A stretch of DNA of 64,000 nucleotides from Sarcocystis neurona (GCA_000727475.1 KL647297.1:2685577-2749576), one strand, 5' to 3'. Shown: positions 44,501-58,663, numbered from the stretch's first letter. Notes: generated from the letters alone by a model not told the origin. A program made the numbers and translations.

Positions 44501-47500
44501 CAGGGAGGGGAGGGCATGGGCAGCAACACAGGAAGGAGACATGTTGACTCGAACAAGCACCTCGAAAAGTCTGTGTACACATCCCAGGAGATGCACACAG
44601 AATACATATATATACGTCTGTAGAGAATACATACATATAGAATACGTGGGCGTACGCATAGAACACCTGCATATAGAATATACATATACACACACGCCGA
44701 ACCTATAAATGTGGAATATGTTCGTATACAGGAGTTAGTAGTTAAAAGACATACATGTGCAGTTCATATATAGAGACATATAGAGGGTATACCTTGAATG
44801 AATATATAGACGTTGAGAGTATACAGATATAGTAGATGTGCACATATTGACCAGACACGTGTTGAATATTTACGTATACACAGACATATATAGACACGTG
44901 TAGAGTGTATGCAAATAGTATACATGTGTAAAATATATACGTATAAAAATCTACATATAGAATATATACATATATATGTATACACATGACAGGTATACAC
45001 ATATATATATATGTACAGAGAGAGAGTATATACACATAGAGCATGCCCATAAAGAATATATATATATAGGGAGAGAGAATTTACGTCTATGAAGTATATG
45101 TAGAGAATTTTTCTCTTTTTCATATAAAATGTATGCGTAGCGAAAGTGTACACAGCGTAGGTATCGGTTGCCCCTCTCGCTGTTTCTCCCTCAGTTTCTC
45201 TCTCTCTATATATGTATATATACACACACATAGAGAAACAGAGATGAAAAGCTTGCTGAAGAGGGGACAAACCCGTGCAATTGCGTGTGCATATATGTGT
45301 GTACTTATGCATACGTATATGTGTTACGTGCCTGTGGATAGTACCAGTTGTTTCTACATATATAGAGAAGGAAGTTGAAGTTCAGAAACACGTTATAGCG
45401 GCGCGTACAGCCCTTCACAAAGACTTATTAAAATGCAATCGGAGAAGATGTGGACGAAGTGTTCCACCTCAGAAGTCGGGAGACGCACGCGCCGAGAGTC
45501 GTCCTTGTATAAACTCGCGCACTAACATAGCAGATATACCGCCGGGGTCGTCCACATATATATAAGTACCAGCTTCACATATATATACACACGGGTATCT
45601 TGTACATATATATATATGTGTCTATATATGCGAATTGCCTATCAACATGTTTATACATATATATATATATATAAGTACCAGCTTCACACATATATATACA
45701 CGGGTATCTTGTACATATATATATACATATATATATATATGTGCGAATTGCCTATCAACATGTTTATACATATATATATATATAAGTACCAGCTTCACAC
45801 ATATATATACACGGGTATCTTGTACATATATATATACATATATATATATATGTGCGAATTGCCTATCAACATGTTTATATATGTGTGCACGTGTGGAGAC
45901 GAATTTGAGAGAAAATAGAGACACAGAGGGTGATGGTGCGTTGTGCGCCTGCAGAGTACGTCTGTTCGTCTGTGGAGAAGAGAATGTAGACACTTTCAGA
46001 CAAAGGCACCCGCCTACATTGGAAGTCCCTTTTCCTGTCCGAATGGCAGAGCTGCTGATAAGTCGAGTTTTTGTCTTCGCTCTCTGTTACAAATCACGAG
46101 GACAAGGGTCGCATGCAGTTCTCCGGCTGCCTCTCTGTTGCGTCTTCGTGTCTCTGTCTCACGTACTGCAGAGCTACTGGGTGGGAACGTATCTTGCTGC
46201 TTTTGTACGCTCTCGCTTTCCGACGCAGAGAAACCTTGCTCAGAAAATTTCGTCTCCCCACTGCTTCTGGATGACCTCTCTGTCTCCGTCTGGTAGACGC
46301 AGAGCAGCTGTTTACAAGTATCTCCCTGCTTCCGGATTAGCCCCTGTGTTTTTTTCCCGCTCAGAAATGCAGCAGCAGCTGTACGCACCTGTCTCCCTGC
46401 TTCTGAATAATCTCTGTGCGTCTCCGTCCTAGAGACGCAGCAGCAGCTGTCTGCGGGTCTCTTCCTGCTTCTGGCTTATCTCCGAGTCTCCGTCTTAAAA
46501 CGGAGCAGCAGCTCTCTACACGTGTCCCCCTGCTTCTGGCTTGTCGCTGTGTGTCTCCGTCTTACACATGCAGCAGAAGCTGTATACGGCGGTCCTGCTG
46601 CTTTTTAACAGGGATGCCTGGGGACTTTTTTGTTATCTCCTACCTTCTTCTTGCTGATGCGTCTAGATGTTTTGTAGATTTGCGTAGAAGAATTTGCCGG
46701 GTTGCTGAAAAGGTCTCACCGCCATAATAGGTAGACTTGACTTTGTAGGCTTTCCCATGCGCGTGCGCTTGCATGCGGCGCAGGTGGACCCAGACTTCTT
46801 CACCGGCTACAACTGCGTGAACTTCGATTTGAATTATCTGCTCGTGAGAGCAGCAGCGCTGCACGCGGACGGGTTCAGTCGTCTTTCGCGTTTGAAAAGT
46901 GCCGAAAGCAAAATCAAAGAAAGCAGCTTCTCGTCTCGGTGAGTCTTCCTTTCTCTTCTTCTTGCCTTTCTTGTCCGAAAAATGCCGCATGCAAAGTCAA
47001 GAAAAGCAGCTTCTCATCTTCGTGAGTCCTCCCTTTCGGTTTCCTTCTTGCGTCTCTTCTTTGCCACACGCAAAATCGAAGAAGGCAGGTTCTCTTCTCG
47101 TTGAGTCTTCCCTTTTGTTTTCTTCTCCTCCTTCCTTAAACTTCGCCTTTTCCGTGCGCCGCCTTTCTCTCTGCCGAGGCGCATGCACTACTCCCATAAA
47201 CTGTTGGCTGTCTGTCATCCTCCTGAAACGCTCTTTCTGCTTCTTCTCTTTGTCTGAGTCGTTTTTAAGTTTCCACCCCCTGTAGCGATCGATGAGTTAT
47301 CGACGCGTTTCTGAGAGAAGAGAAGGGTGGACAAGAAAGGGGCCGATACGGAGAGCAGTGAAAGAATTTGGGAAGAGAAAGAAGCAAACGTAAACGTTCC
47401 TCTGCCTATCCGTATCTAGCTGCATATATATATATATATGAGCGTGTGTGGACATATATATATATATATATGTATATACACATGTATATGTGCGTGTATA

Positions 47501-50500
47501 GATATATGTATATGTATGAGTTGCACACGGTTGTGTATACATGAGCATTTATGTGTGGTCCGGTTCCGTATTTTCAATCCCCTACGAGGTCGGAAGATAT
47601 AAATTTTTTCTCTCGCTGAGAGGAACAACGGCATGCAAGCAGGGCTACATGCGGCCTTCCCATGCTTGTTTTGCAGGGCCCTGGGGACCCACGAGGGGAA
47701 GGAGATCAATACGGAAGGACGGATTCAATTCGACCTTCTTGAGCTCGTGCGCAGAGAATACAAACTCAAAAGCTACTCGTTGAATTACGTCTCCTTCGAG
47801 TTCCTGAAAGAACAAAAAGTGAGAAAAACACGACACTCGGCTGTCTAGACACTGCCTACTTGACGACGTCTCTGGTGTAGTGACACCCCACCGCGCACCA
47901 AGTCCAGTTCCTGACGGGTTCTCCAGTGTAGTGACACTTCACCTTACACACGTCCCCTTCTTCTGCGCAGCAAAGGGGGTACACTTTCAATCTGGACGTG
48001 CCCGTGGGTCTGCAAGCCTCAGCCGGTCATCTTCTGCAGTGTACAAACACTCGCCTTTTGGGGGGGCCGTAGGGTTCGACTAATTCTTTGCCGAATGTAT
48101 GCAAAAGAGGCTCCCTCTCCGGTGTACGTACACTTCAGAATAAGCAGCCTACCTTGCCGTTGCCGAGGAAGTCTAAGGAAGCTTGTGTAGCGCGTAGTAC
48201 GGACAGAACCGAGGAAGCGTCTTCTGCGGAGAAGTACAAGTCAGTAACCCTCCTGCAGCGAAAGCGCGACACATTTTGTGCTCCTTCCGCTTCTGCCACT
48301 TATTATACACTCGAGAAGTACAGGCGCCTTCCTCAAAAATGTTTACCTTGTTACTCGCGTTCGTCTGCTGCGTAAAAACAATCCGGACCCACGCGGTTGC
48401 CGGTGTTTGCATGCTCCTGCTGCGGTGTCTGTACACCCCACCTGCACAGACCTCCTCTGTGTGCTTCCCAGGTGCACTGTGTGAGACCAACAAAGCCACT
48501 TGCTTCTGCGGTGTCTGCACGCCCATCTCAACTTTAAGCTTATGCGTCAACCCAGGGCAAGCTTGTTCTGGAGTGTACGTACACTGCAGAAAAAGATCTT
48601 TTCCACTGTACATACGCCTGTGCTGTCACGCGCCTGGGAAGGTAGCAAGGTGTACGTCCTGCTCCATACACATCTGACCTGCTTGCACACTGACACCGCC
48701 GCTGGGGTGTACGTACACCGTCACCAACACTGTCTGCGCTATATATGCGCTGAAAAACTGCCGCGAGTTGATCGCTAGCTGGCATGTTAATAGGTAATGC
48801 TGCTGCAGTCGTCGCACTTCCTGCACTGGGTGTCTATCCCAGCAGCGACTCACTCTGCGGTGTCTGCCACCACTGCTCCTTCTTGGGGTGTACGTACACC
48901 GCCAGGGACTGCTTTTTCGCGGTGTCTCGAGCGACTGAATGGCGTCTCCGCAGCAAAACGGTATTTTCCGGTCGCTGTGCCCGGGGCCTAGGAGCTCGGG
49001 CCCGTTCCTGTCCTCTTTTTCTGACGTTCCGGGCAACTACAAAAGCCGTGTTGCCCGCAACTGCCCACCCACCTGCATCCTTGTGTACGCAGACGTATGT
49101 GTATGCGCAGGTTTGTTCGTAGCGTCCTTCCCGTCGAGTTCCTGGCACTGCTGTGGCAGCGGCCGACAGGCGGGGCTGTGGCTGCTGCAGTTCGGCTTGC
49201 TGTGTCTCCTTGGCCGTTACGCCGCAGTGCAGCAGTCCCTGCTGCTGCGCGTCTTGCTCTTTGTCGTCCTGCTGCTGTCTCCTTTCTGCTGCTGCTTCTT
49301 ATTCTGCTTTTGTTCATGAATGCGCTTCCACCTGTTGCAGGAGGACGTTCACTATAGCATGATCGGCGACTTATTTCGGGGGAACCCGAGCTCCCGTAGA
49401 CGCGTCGGAGTATACTGTCTGAAGGACGCGTATCTGCCCTTGCGCCTGTTGCATAAATTGCTCTTCTTGTATAACTACGTCGAAATGAGCCGGGTGACGA
49501 GCACTCCTTTGAATTACCTTCTCACCCGGTGCGCCGCACTTCTCTGCAAACTCATATATGCATATGAAGACGGGCATTCATCTATACATACACATGTATA
49601 TGTATATTTCTAGAGTGAGAAAGATGAGTATGTATCTATGCGGGTAGGCAGTTGTGGGGTCCTGTTCGTGCGTACTCACCGCGTATAATGTTGTCTACGA
49701 ATTTCTGCTCTCTCTTTTTCTTCCTCTCTTTAGTGAAAACGTGTAGAAGTCCTCTGTAGCTGCAAGTTCGTCGACTTCCGTGTCTCATACGTATACATAT
49801 TATCTGTGTAGAGTACACCTACGTCTCTCGCTTTACAAGTATTTACAGGTGTGGCGTGTGTAGATTAGTGCGTCCACGTCTCACTATCTGCAAGCAAGTA
49901 TAAACATATTTGCACGTATTTATATGTATGTGTGTAACCACTTCTGCTTCCGTCTCTATAGAAGGATGTGTAGATACTATATATATCTGTACAGAGAAGT
50001 ACAGCTACGTCACTGTATCTATATGCACATATATATATATATATATACATGTGTATATAGGTCATCCATAGAAAATACAGGGACAGAGAGAAAAAGAGGA
50101 AATCTATACATCTATGTGTAGGTATTGACATCTGCATATATATATATATATATATATATACGTGTGTACGGAAGTACAGCTACGCCACTGCGTCTGTATA
50201 TACATATGTGTACATACGTATATATGATTTGGTAAATATGGAAGGACAGAAACAAAGAGAGGGAGAAAAAGAATCTCTAAATGTATATGTGTGTGTATAT
50301 ATTGGCATCTGCATATATTTATAAATATACGTATACACACATGTCTACTTTAGGGACACACGTGCACAGAGAATCGTATGTACGTATACAAATATTAGGA
50401 CGTGGGGTGCGCACGTGTAGACGTCGTACGGAGGGGCTTCCCCGAAGGATGGCTTTGCATTTCTGACTAGTTTACTGAACAAATACACACATACATAAAC

Positions 50501-53500
50501 GTGCTTATACATTTATATATATATATATGTATATATGTAACCACTCCTACTTCCGTGTCCTGTATAGGTATGTATATATCTATACATGCAGGCGCCAATA
50601 TGTATACATATCTGTATATGTATCGGTTTCCTCTCTCTTTCTCTGTGCCTTTATATTTGTATATATATGTATATGTGTGTAAGTACATGGACCGGGTGAT
50701 TCTGCGTCTTTAGCTTGTAGGGGAAGAGTTTCTAGGGCAGCGCTCCGAAGAACAGCTTTTGTATATTTGCCGGTGGTTGTTGGTTTTCTCCCGCAGCGGG
50801 CAACAAATAAAAGTGACGGCGCAGCTGCTGCGGAAGTGCAAAGAACTCGGCTACGTGGTCCCGTCCGTCAAGGTAAAGGAAAAGCAGTGCAGCACCAGTT
50901 GCTCGGTCGCAGGCGGCTGCAAGGAAGTGCCGCTTGAGAAGAAGGTGACATCTGTTTGTGGTGGTTTCTGTTACGCCCAGGAGGAGGGATAGACGCCAGC
51001 AGACGCGATGAGGCTCGAAGTAGCAGAAGAGACGGGAAAGCGAAGAAGAATAGGGAAAAGGAAGCGGCAGCAGTGCTGAGCAGCAGCACGTAGATGAACA
51101 GCAGCACAAGAAACGTCTTCGCAGCAGCAGCAGGAACAGCAACAGCCGGCGTCTCTTCTGAGGAAGAGAAAGAAAAAGGAGCAGCAGATGCCCCGCACAC
51201 GGCGCAGACGCCTAGTAGCAGGAGCAACGCATAACGCGCCGGTCAGAGAACATCACACGTATAAGACAGAAGCTTGAAGCAACAGCACGTGAGAAGCTTG
51301 AAGGCGCAGCACAAGACAGAACACCCAGCAGCAGGAGCAGCAGCGACACGCTTTTCAAATGGTGGAAGTGAACAGCAGCAGACTTCTCACCGGCAAGCGG
51401 TAGCAGCCGCTGCTTGCTGCAGGTGTCGCTGCTGCCGCATACAAAGAAGCAGTAGCAGGAGCCGACCTCCTAGGAGCAGCAGCAGCAGCTCACTTTGCGT
51501 AACTCCGCTGAAGGGGATGGGCAGCCACTGCAGCACGTCTGGAGCAGCAGCAGCAGCAAAACCAGGTGCATTACGCGGTTTGCAGAAGGGAAGCACTTGT
51601 GGGCAAGCCTTCGAAGCACCGGCAGTTACTACGTGCGTTGCCGCGCCCTCATATCTGTAGAAGCAGCCTCCCAGTCTTCGCGTTGCAACTAAGCAGCAAA
51701 TTATATTAATACGGCAAAGGCGGCTGTTCTTTGGTGTCGCTGCAGCTGCAGCTACGTGGCAAGTGTTTCCTGCTGTTGCTTCTGCTTTGACGTGTGCGCA
51801 CGCGCGCAGGCGTGCTGCTTCATCTCGTGCTGCAGCTGTCTCCGTCTCTTTCTGAGTCAGAGTGCTGCTGCTGCTGTTGGTGTGTCGGTGCTGGTTCTGC
51901 TGCTGCTGCTGCCTGGGGGCTGCACGTGTGTGAGCACCTACTGCTCGTCTGCGGCACTTCTGCTACGCCAGCAGCTGCATCAAGGCTGCGGCTGTCCTCT
52001 ACTGCCATTGCAGACGCTACGTCTGCGGGAGGGGTTGCTGCCGCTGCTGCTGCTGCTGCCGTGAGAAGTCCTTCACACACACTGCTGCTTTTGCACCGCT
52101 GGTGCTGCTCGTTTCGAAGCTGCTGCTGCTGCATTGGGTTGCTGCAGCTACGACGTTGTTGCTTCTGCTGAACCTGTGACTGTTGCAGGAGTCTGCTGCT
52201 GCCGCGGGAGCGACACAGTTGCTGCTGCAGTGCTACTGCCAGTGCTGCCTTGCTGCCACGGCAGACCTCATTGTTGCTCTTGCTGTAGCAGCCCGCATGT
52301 ACGAAATGCTGCTGCTGCTGCACCGGTGCTCCTGAAGTGGATGCTGCTGCGGCCGCTGCAGCTGCTCCGGACACACGTGGACGCTGCTGCTGCAGCGCTA
52401 CTCCTGCTGCCGCACACACTGCTACTGCTGTTGCGCGAGTACTGCTGCTTCATGCCTTCGCCTCCTGCCGTGCTGTTGCCGCTGCTCGTGTCCCTGGGTA
52501 AGGAAGTAGCTGTCTCCCCCCTGCTGCTGTTGCTGCTGTGCGCGTTACGCAGCTGCTGCGTGTGTTCCTGCTGTGACAGCGAGAGGCTGTCTTCGTGCTT
52601 GCTGCTGCTTTCTATTTGAAGCAGCAGCAGCTGCTGTCGTTGCCATTCGTCCAGGACGGGAGTGCTGCTGGGTCTGTCGACTGTCTTGTGCCTGTGTCGC
52701 TCCTGCGGCTGTTCTGCGTCGCTGCTGCGGCTCATCCCGCGCCACGTGTTGCTGCTGTTCGTGCTGCCGCGCACCGCGCATCATCCTACGTGATCCCCGT
52801 GCTGCTGTTGCTGCTGCTGCCGTCCCCCTCGTGACTTCTTTGCCGCCGCTTCTCCCAACTCCTGCTCCTGCCGCTGCTGCTGGGTTTCCTGCTAGTCCTG
52901 CCCCCTGCAGCTGCTGCTGCCGGCCTGTGACGACTTCTTCTGCTCGACTTACTACGCCGGCCCGTCACGCCTTTGCGAAACTGCTGCCGCATCTGCTGCC
53001 GCTGCCGCTGCTGCTGCTGTTATTGTTGCAGCGCACAGGCAGCGGGGACGGCAGCAGCGCGCAGTACGCTGGGGCGACGGTCCTGGAGCCACGCAAAGGA
53101 TTCTACGAGACTCCCATCGCGACGCTTGACTTTGCTTCTCTTTATCCGTCTATAATGATCGCACATAACATCTGCTACAGCACCTTGGTCGTCGGCAACC
53201 CGCCGCTGGCTGCCTCTGACGTAGGTTCACCAGGCGCGCCCGCCCTTTCCCCACACCTCCATGCACATCAGCAGCAGCAGCAGTGCAAATACACACACAT
53301 ATGCACACACAAGTACGTAGAGACGAACTGAACGAGCACCGAGGGACAGCAGAAGAAAGATGGAGGGGGAAAGGATAGGAGAGGGCTTCTACCCGGTTCG
53401 ATGCAGGACCGAGTGACGCCTTCCTGCTGTGATGTCGCCAGGCTCCTCTCGATCTCTTCGTATTTCTTCTTCTTTTCTGCGTCTGCAGGTGACGACAACG

Positions 53501-55490
53501 ACAACAACGCCTGCGCATCGCTTCGTGAAGAGACATGTGCGGCAGGGAGTGCTGCCGTTGATTGTTGAAGAGCTAATTGCTGCGAGGAAAGTCGCGAGGA
53601 AAGAAATGAGTGCGGCAACAGATGAGGAAACTCGAAAAGTTCTCAACGCCCGGCAACTAGCGCTCAAAATCACAGCAAACAGCGTCTACGGATACACCGG
53701 AGCCACCGTAAACCCCACACGTTCTTGCTTGCTCCTCCTGCTGCGCTTCTGCTGCTGCTGCGCTCGTCCTGATACTGCGGCTGCGCTCCTCCCGATACTG
53801 CTACTGCGCTTCTGCTGCTGCTGCGCTCCTCCTGGTACTTCTACTGCACTCCTGATAGTTCTACTGCGCTTCTGCTGCTGCTGCGCTCCTCCTGGTACTG
53901 CTACTGCACTCCTGATAGTGCTACTGCGCTTCTGCTGCTGCTGCGCTCCTCCTGATACTGCTGCTGCACTCCTCCTGATACTGCTGCTGCACTCCTGATA
54001 GTGCTACTGCGCTTCTGCTGCTGCTGCGCTCCTCCTGATACTGCTGCTGCACTCCTCCNNNNNNNNNNNNNNNNNNNNNNNNNNNNNNNNNNNNNNNNNN
54101 NNNNNNNNNNNNNNNNNNNNNNNNNNNNNNNNNNNNNNNNNNNNNNNNNNNNNNNNNNNNNNNNNNNNNNNNNNNNNNNNNNNNNNNNNNNNNNNNNNNN
54201 NNNNNNNNNNNNNNNNNNNNNNNNNNNNNNNNNNNNNNNNNNNNNNNNNNNNNNNNNNNNNNNNNNNNNNNNNNNNNNNNNNNNNNNNNNNNNNNNNNNN
54301 NNNNNNNNNNNNNNNNNNNNNNNNNNNNNNNNNNNNNNNNNNNNNNNNNNNNNNNNNNNNNNNNNNNNNNNNNNNNNNNNNNNNNNNNNNNNNNNNNNNN
54401 NNNNNNNNNNNNNNNNNNNNNNNNNNNNNNNNNNNNNNNNNNNNNNNNNNNNNNNNNNNNNNNNNNNNNNNNNNNNNNNNNNNNNNNNNNNNNNNNNNNN
54501 NNNNNNNNNNNNNNNNNNNNNNNNNNNNNNNNNNNNNNNNNNNNNNNNNNNNNNNNNNNNNNNNNNNNNNNNNNNNNNNNNNNNNNNNNNNNNNNNNNNN
54601 NNNNNNNNNNNNNNNNNNNNNNNNNNNNNNNNNNNNNNNNNNNNNNNNNNNNNNNNNNNNNNNNNNNNNNNNNNNNNNNNNNNNNNNNNNNNNNNNNNNN
54701 NNNNNNNNNNNNNNNNNNNNNNNNNNNNNNNNNNNNNNNNNNNNNNNNNNNNNNNNNNNNNNNNNNNNNNNNNNNGATACTGCTGCTGCACTCCTCCTGA
54801 TACTGCTGCTGCACTCCTCCTGATACTGCTGCTGCACTCCTCCTGATACTGCTGCGCTTCTGCTCCTGCTGCGCTCCTCCTGCTGTTGCGCTGCTGCTGT
54901 TGGTGCGCTGCTGCTGCAAGACCTGTGCGATACGTTCACCGTGTTGCCTCCTGGCTACGAGGTTCACAGCACCTTCTGCCTGCGCCTCACTACTGCCGCT
55001 GGTGCTGCTGTGTTGACAGCTGCGCTGCTTTGCTGCTGCAGGAATGAAACTGCTGCTGGTGCTGCTGAGGCTGCTGCGTGTAAACGCCACTGCTGCGGGT
55101 GCAACCACAGGCGCACACCGACTGCTGCTGCTACTGCTGCTATTCCTCTGTCTTTTCCACATCCGCTGCTGTGTCGGTACGCTGCAGACCGCTGCTGCTG
55201 CATACGCCCGCGCCTTGCACGCCGGTCTTTTGTCGCTGGCTACTGCTGCTGCTGCTGCTCCGCTTTCTGCGCTCCTCTCGCGTGCTCTGCAGGCGACTGC
55301 TGCTGCCCCTTTTGGCTAAAGGCGACGCGTCGTGAGAGCTGCTGCTGCAGGAATTTGACGGGGAAATGCCAGACGCTGCCACTGCTGCTTGGCGATTCCT
55401 TCTTTTTCCTGCCGTACTGCTGCTAATTTCTGCTGCTGCACTGTCCCCCATCTGGTGTTCTGCCTGCGTCCTGCTGCTGTTACATCTTAT

Positions 55491-55523
<33 letters not shown>

Positions 55524-57293
55524 GTGCTTGACGAAGTACTGCCTCTCGCTCTCCTGCTGCTGCCGGTGTCGCTGTTTTTCTCTGTAGCTGCTGCTGCTGG
55601 ATATACGTGTGTGAGGGTGTGCGCTGCCTCCTAATCTGCTGCTGCTGTTTCTTCGTATGTTGCTGTTTTTTCTCTGTTTCCGCTGCTGGTGCTGCTGCTG
55701 TTCTTGCGTCTATGATTGCTTGTGCTTGCTCTCGGACTGCTGCTGCAGGTGTGGGGGTGGCGGTGGCCCCCTGCTGCAGCACGTGACACAGGGCTCTGTG
55801 CTGCAGCTGCTGCTGCTGGTCGATCCGCTCTCGCTGCTGCGCTGTTGCTGCTGCGTTGCTGATGCTGGTGGGGTGGGGAGAGCGGTTTGCCTGTTCGTGT
55901 CTTCCTTGCTTTCCTCCTTTTGGCTCTGCTGGGTTTCTGTCCTTTCCTGTTCGTTGACATGCGGTTCTACTACACGTGCTGCTGCACATTATCTACGCGT
56001 TTCTTCTGGACACTACTTCTTCATCCATGCACACAGATACATGGCAGATTTCCTGCTCCTTCTTGACGTCAACAGGACGCCGGCTGCTCCTACGGGCCAA
56101 GCAGCCGTGGGGGCCTTGTGGCTTGCTGTCTCGCCAAATCTTTTGCTTCTTCTTCCTGGTGCTGCTGCTGTTGCTCTTGCTGCTGGTGTGCAGACGGGGG
56201 GACAGCTGCCATGTCTTGAAGTGGCAACGTCTATAACCTGTTTTGGGCGAGACATGATTGAGATGTCCCGGCGTGAAGTGGAAGCCATGCATGCGGCAGT
56301 AGCGAACCGGCCGCAGCCACAGCAGCAGCAGCACAAGCAGAAAAGCCACGAGGTCCCAGGAGCCACCCCTCCGCAGGGGGGGGCACAGATTCGTCATAAA
56401 GAAGAAAAACAGGAAAAGGAAGAAAAAGGAGAAAACGAGGAGAAAGAGGAGAAGGAGAAGAATGACTGGGTTCCGCCGGCAACTGTCATATATGGCGACA
56501 CAGACTCTGTGATGGTCTCCTTCGGGAACGTCAGCGTTGCAGACGCAATGCGCTATGGTAAGTCAGTCCTCAGGACGGCAAAACAGCAGCACCAGCAGTG
56601 GCAGACAGCGGGCGCAACAGCAGCAGGCGCAGATCAACGGGCACAGCAGCAACTGCAGCAGATCAACAGGCGCAGCAGCAACTGCGGCAGATCAACGGGC
56701 GCAACAGCAACTGTGGCAGATCAATAGACGCAACAGCAACTGCGGCAGATCAACAGGCGCAGCAGCTGCAGCAGTGGGAGCGAGACAGGCGGAGTGACCA
56801 CGGCAGCGACGGCAGACCGTCGCAGCGGCGGCAAGAGAAGCGACAGCGAGACAGCACGGCAGCCGCGGCAGCAGCTGCTGCAGAAGGAGTTGGCAGCAGG
56901 AAGCCTTTTTTAGCGGCGGAAAAGGTGGCAGACGCAGCAGCAGGCCGCTTCTCAGCGGCGCAGCACTGCAGCAATCTGGTGCAGCAGCAGGAAGCGACTG
57001 TGCTGGGCTTTGCAGCAGACCCATGGGAACTTTGCTTCTTCTGCATCTGCACGCCTCCGGAAGTTTGTGGAGTTTATCCTTCCATAGGTGTTTTCCTCCG
57101 TGTGTATCCGTCCACACCTTCAACAGCAGAATCCACTTATTTATGCGCCCACACTCCTACCGGCAACAGAGAAACAAGAAACGGGTCCTTTAACGAAGTA
57201 GGATAAGACCTACATACGCAGAGGTCCTACGTACTGGGAGACATACGATGACGCGTTATCCGTTCTGTGTACAGGCCTACACGTTCAATGTAA

Positions 57294-57325
<32 letters not shown>

Positions 57326-58663
57326 GTGTTCGTGTATTTATATATATATATATATGTGCACACACGTATGCACTAGTCGATAGAAAAAACGTCTACGGGA
57401 GTATCTGTGTACATACATACGGGAGTATCTGTGTACATATATATATATATACATATATATACATATACGGGAATACGGGTTTATATGTGTATGTACATGT
57501 GTGTATCGTATATATGAGACATTGATCAATTCAAGAAGTAGCCGTATGTGTGTATATATATATAGATAGATAGAAGGACGTGCAGCAGTCATGTTTGTGA
57601 CCGCTGCTGCTGGTGCTGTTCGTTGTTTCTTTATCTCGCTGCCGTTGCTGCTGCTTCTGCGTCTTCTGCAGTCGTGTTGCTGGTGGGGTGCTGCCCCGTT
57701 CTTGGCGGACTGGCGCAGTCCTGCTGCTACCTGCTGCGCTGCGTCTGCTGCTGGGCTTCTCCTGCTGCAGCAGGTGGTTTTGCTGGTGCAGCAGAGACGC
57801 AGCAGCAGCGCCGAAGCACCGAAGCCGTCGCTCGTTTCCCTTCATTTACGCTCGTGCGGAGGTTACTCCGAGTTCTCGAAATTCTCCCGCTCTTGCTGGT
57901 TATTGCTCTTCTCTCCGAGGCGTGCTGCTGCTGCAGAGAGAGAGAGCAGCGAGGAAATCAGCGAGAGTTCCGCCTCAAATGTCGCTGTAATTGCGGGCTT
58001 CTTCTCTCTCGCTGTATGCGTGCCTTTCTCTCCATTTCTGTGGGGCTTCCGTCCTTTTTTTTTCTTCTTCTTCTGCATATATTTGTTGCATTCGTTGCTG
58101 CTGCTGCTGCTCTGCAGGAGAGAGAGCTGCCCAGCTCATCAGCAGCAAATTTGTGGCTCCGATTCGCCTCGAGTTCGAGAAAGTCTACTGCCCGTTTCTT
58201 CTGATGAACAAGAAACGCTACGCAGGACTGCTTTACACGCGGCCGGATAAATACGACAAGATCGACTCGAAGGGGATCGAGGTGGGGACCACCGTCCGCT
58301 TGCGGTGTATGTACACCAGAAATGTCGACAGCGCCAGCAGAGAACGCGCTGTTTTTCTCGTGTGATGTGCAGCACGTTAGAGCTCGTTCATCCGTCTCGC
58401 GCCTGTCGACACGTGTATGCAGGAAATTTGTTTTCTCACCGCCTGCGCCACGCGAAACATTCGCTTTTTTCGGGTGTACGTACACCGGAAAAAAGTGTCT
58501 TTCGGGTGTACCTCTGTGTGTGTGTGTACAAATACGCGGCTCCACGTAGCTTTTAGACTTAGGCGACACTCCTTCAGACACGCGAACAACGGGTGCACGA
58601 ATATATCCTGTCTGCGTAGAAAAAAAGAAAATCCAGAGAGAGACAGAGGGAGAAGGCAGCACA

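Noticed and set aside
53921..55162. Long frames crossing the N gap (up to 413 codons)
   Set aside because: Created by N being read as open and by the 23-bp CTG-type array; exons 13 and 14 join without them.
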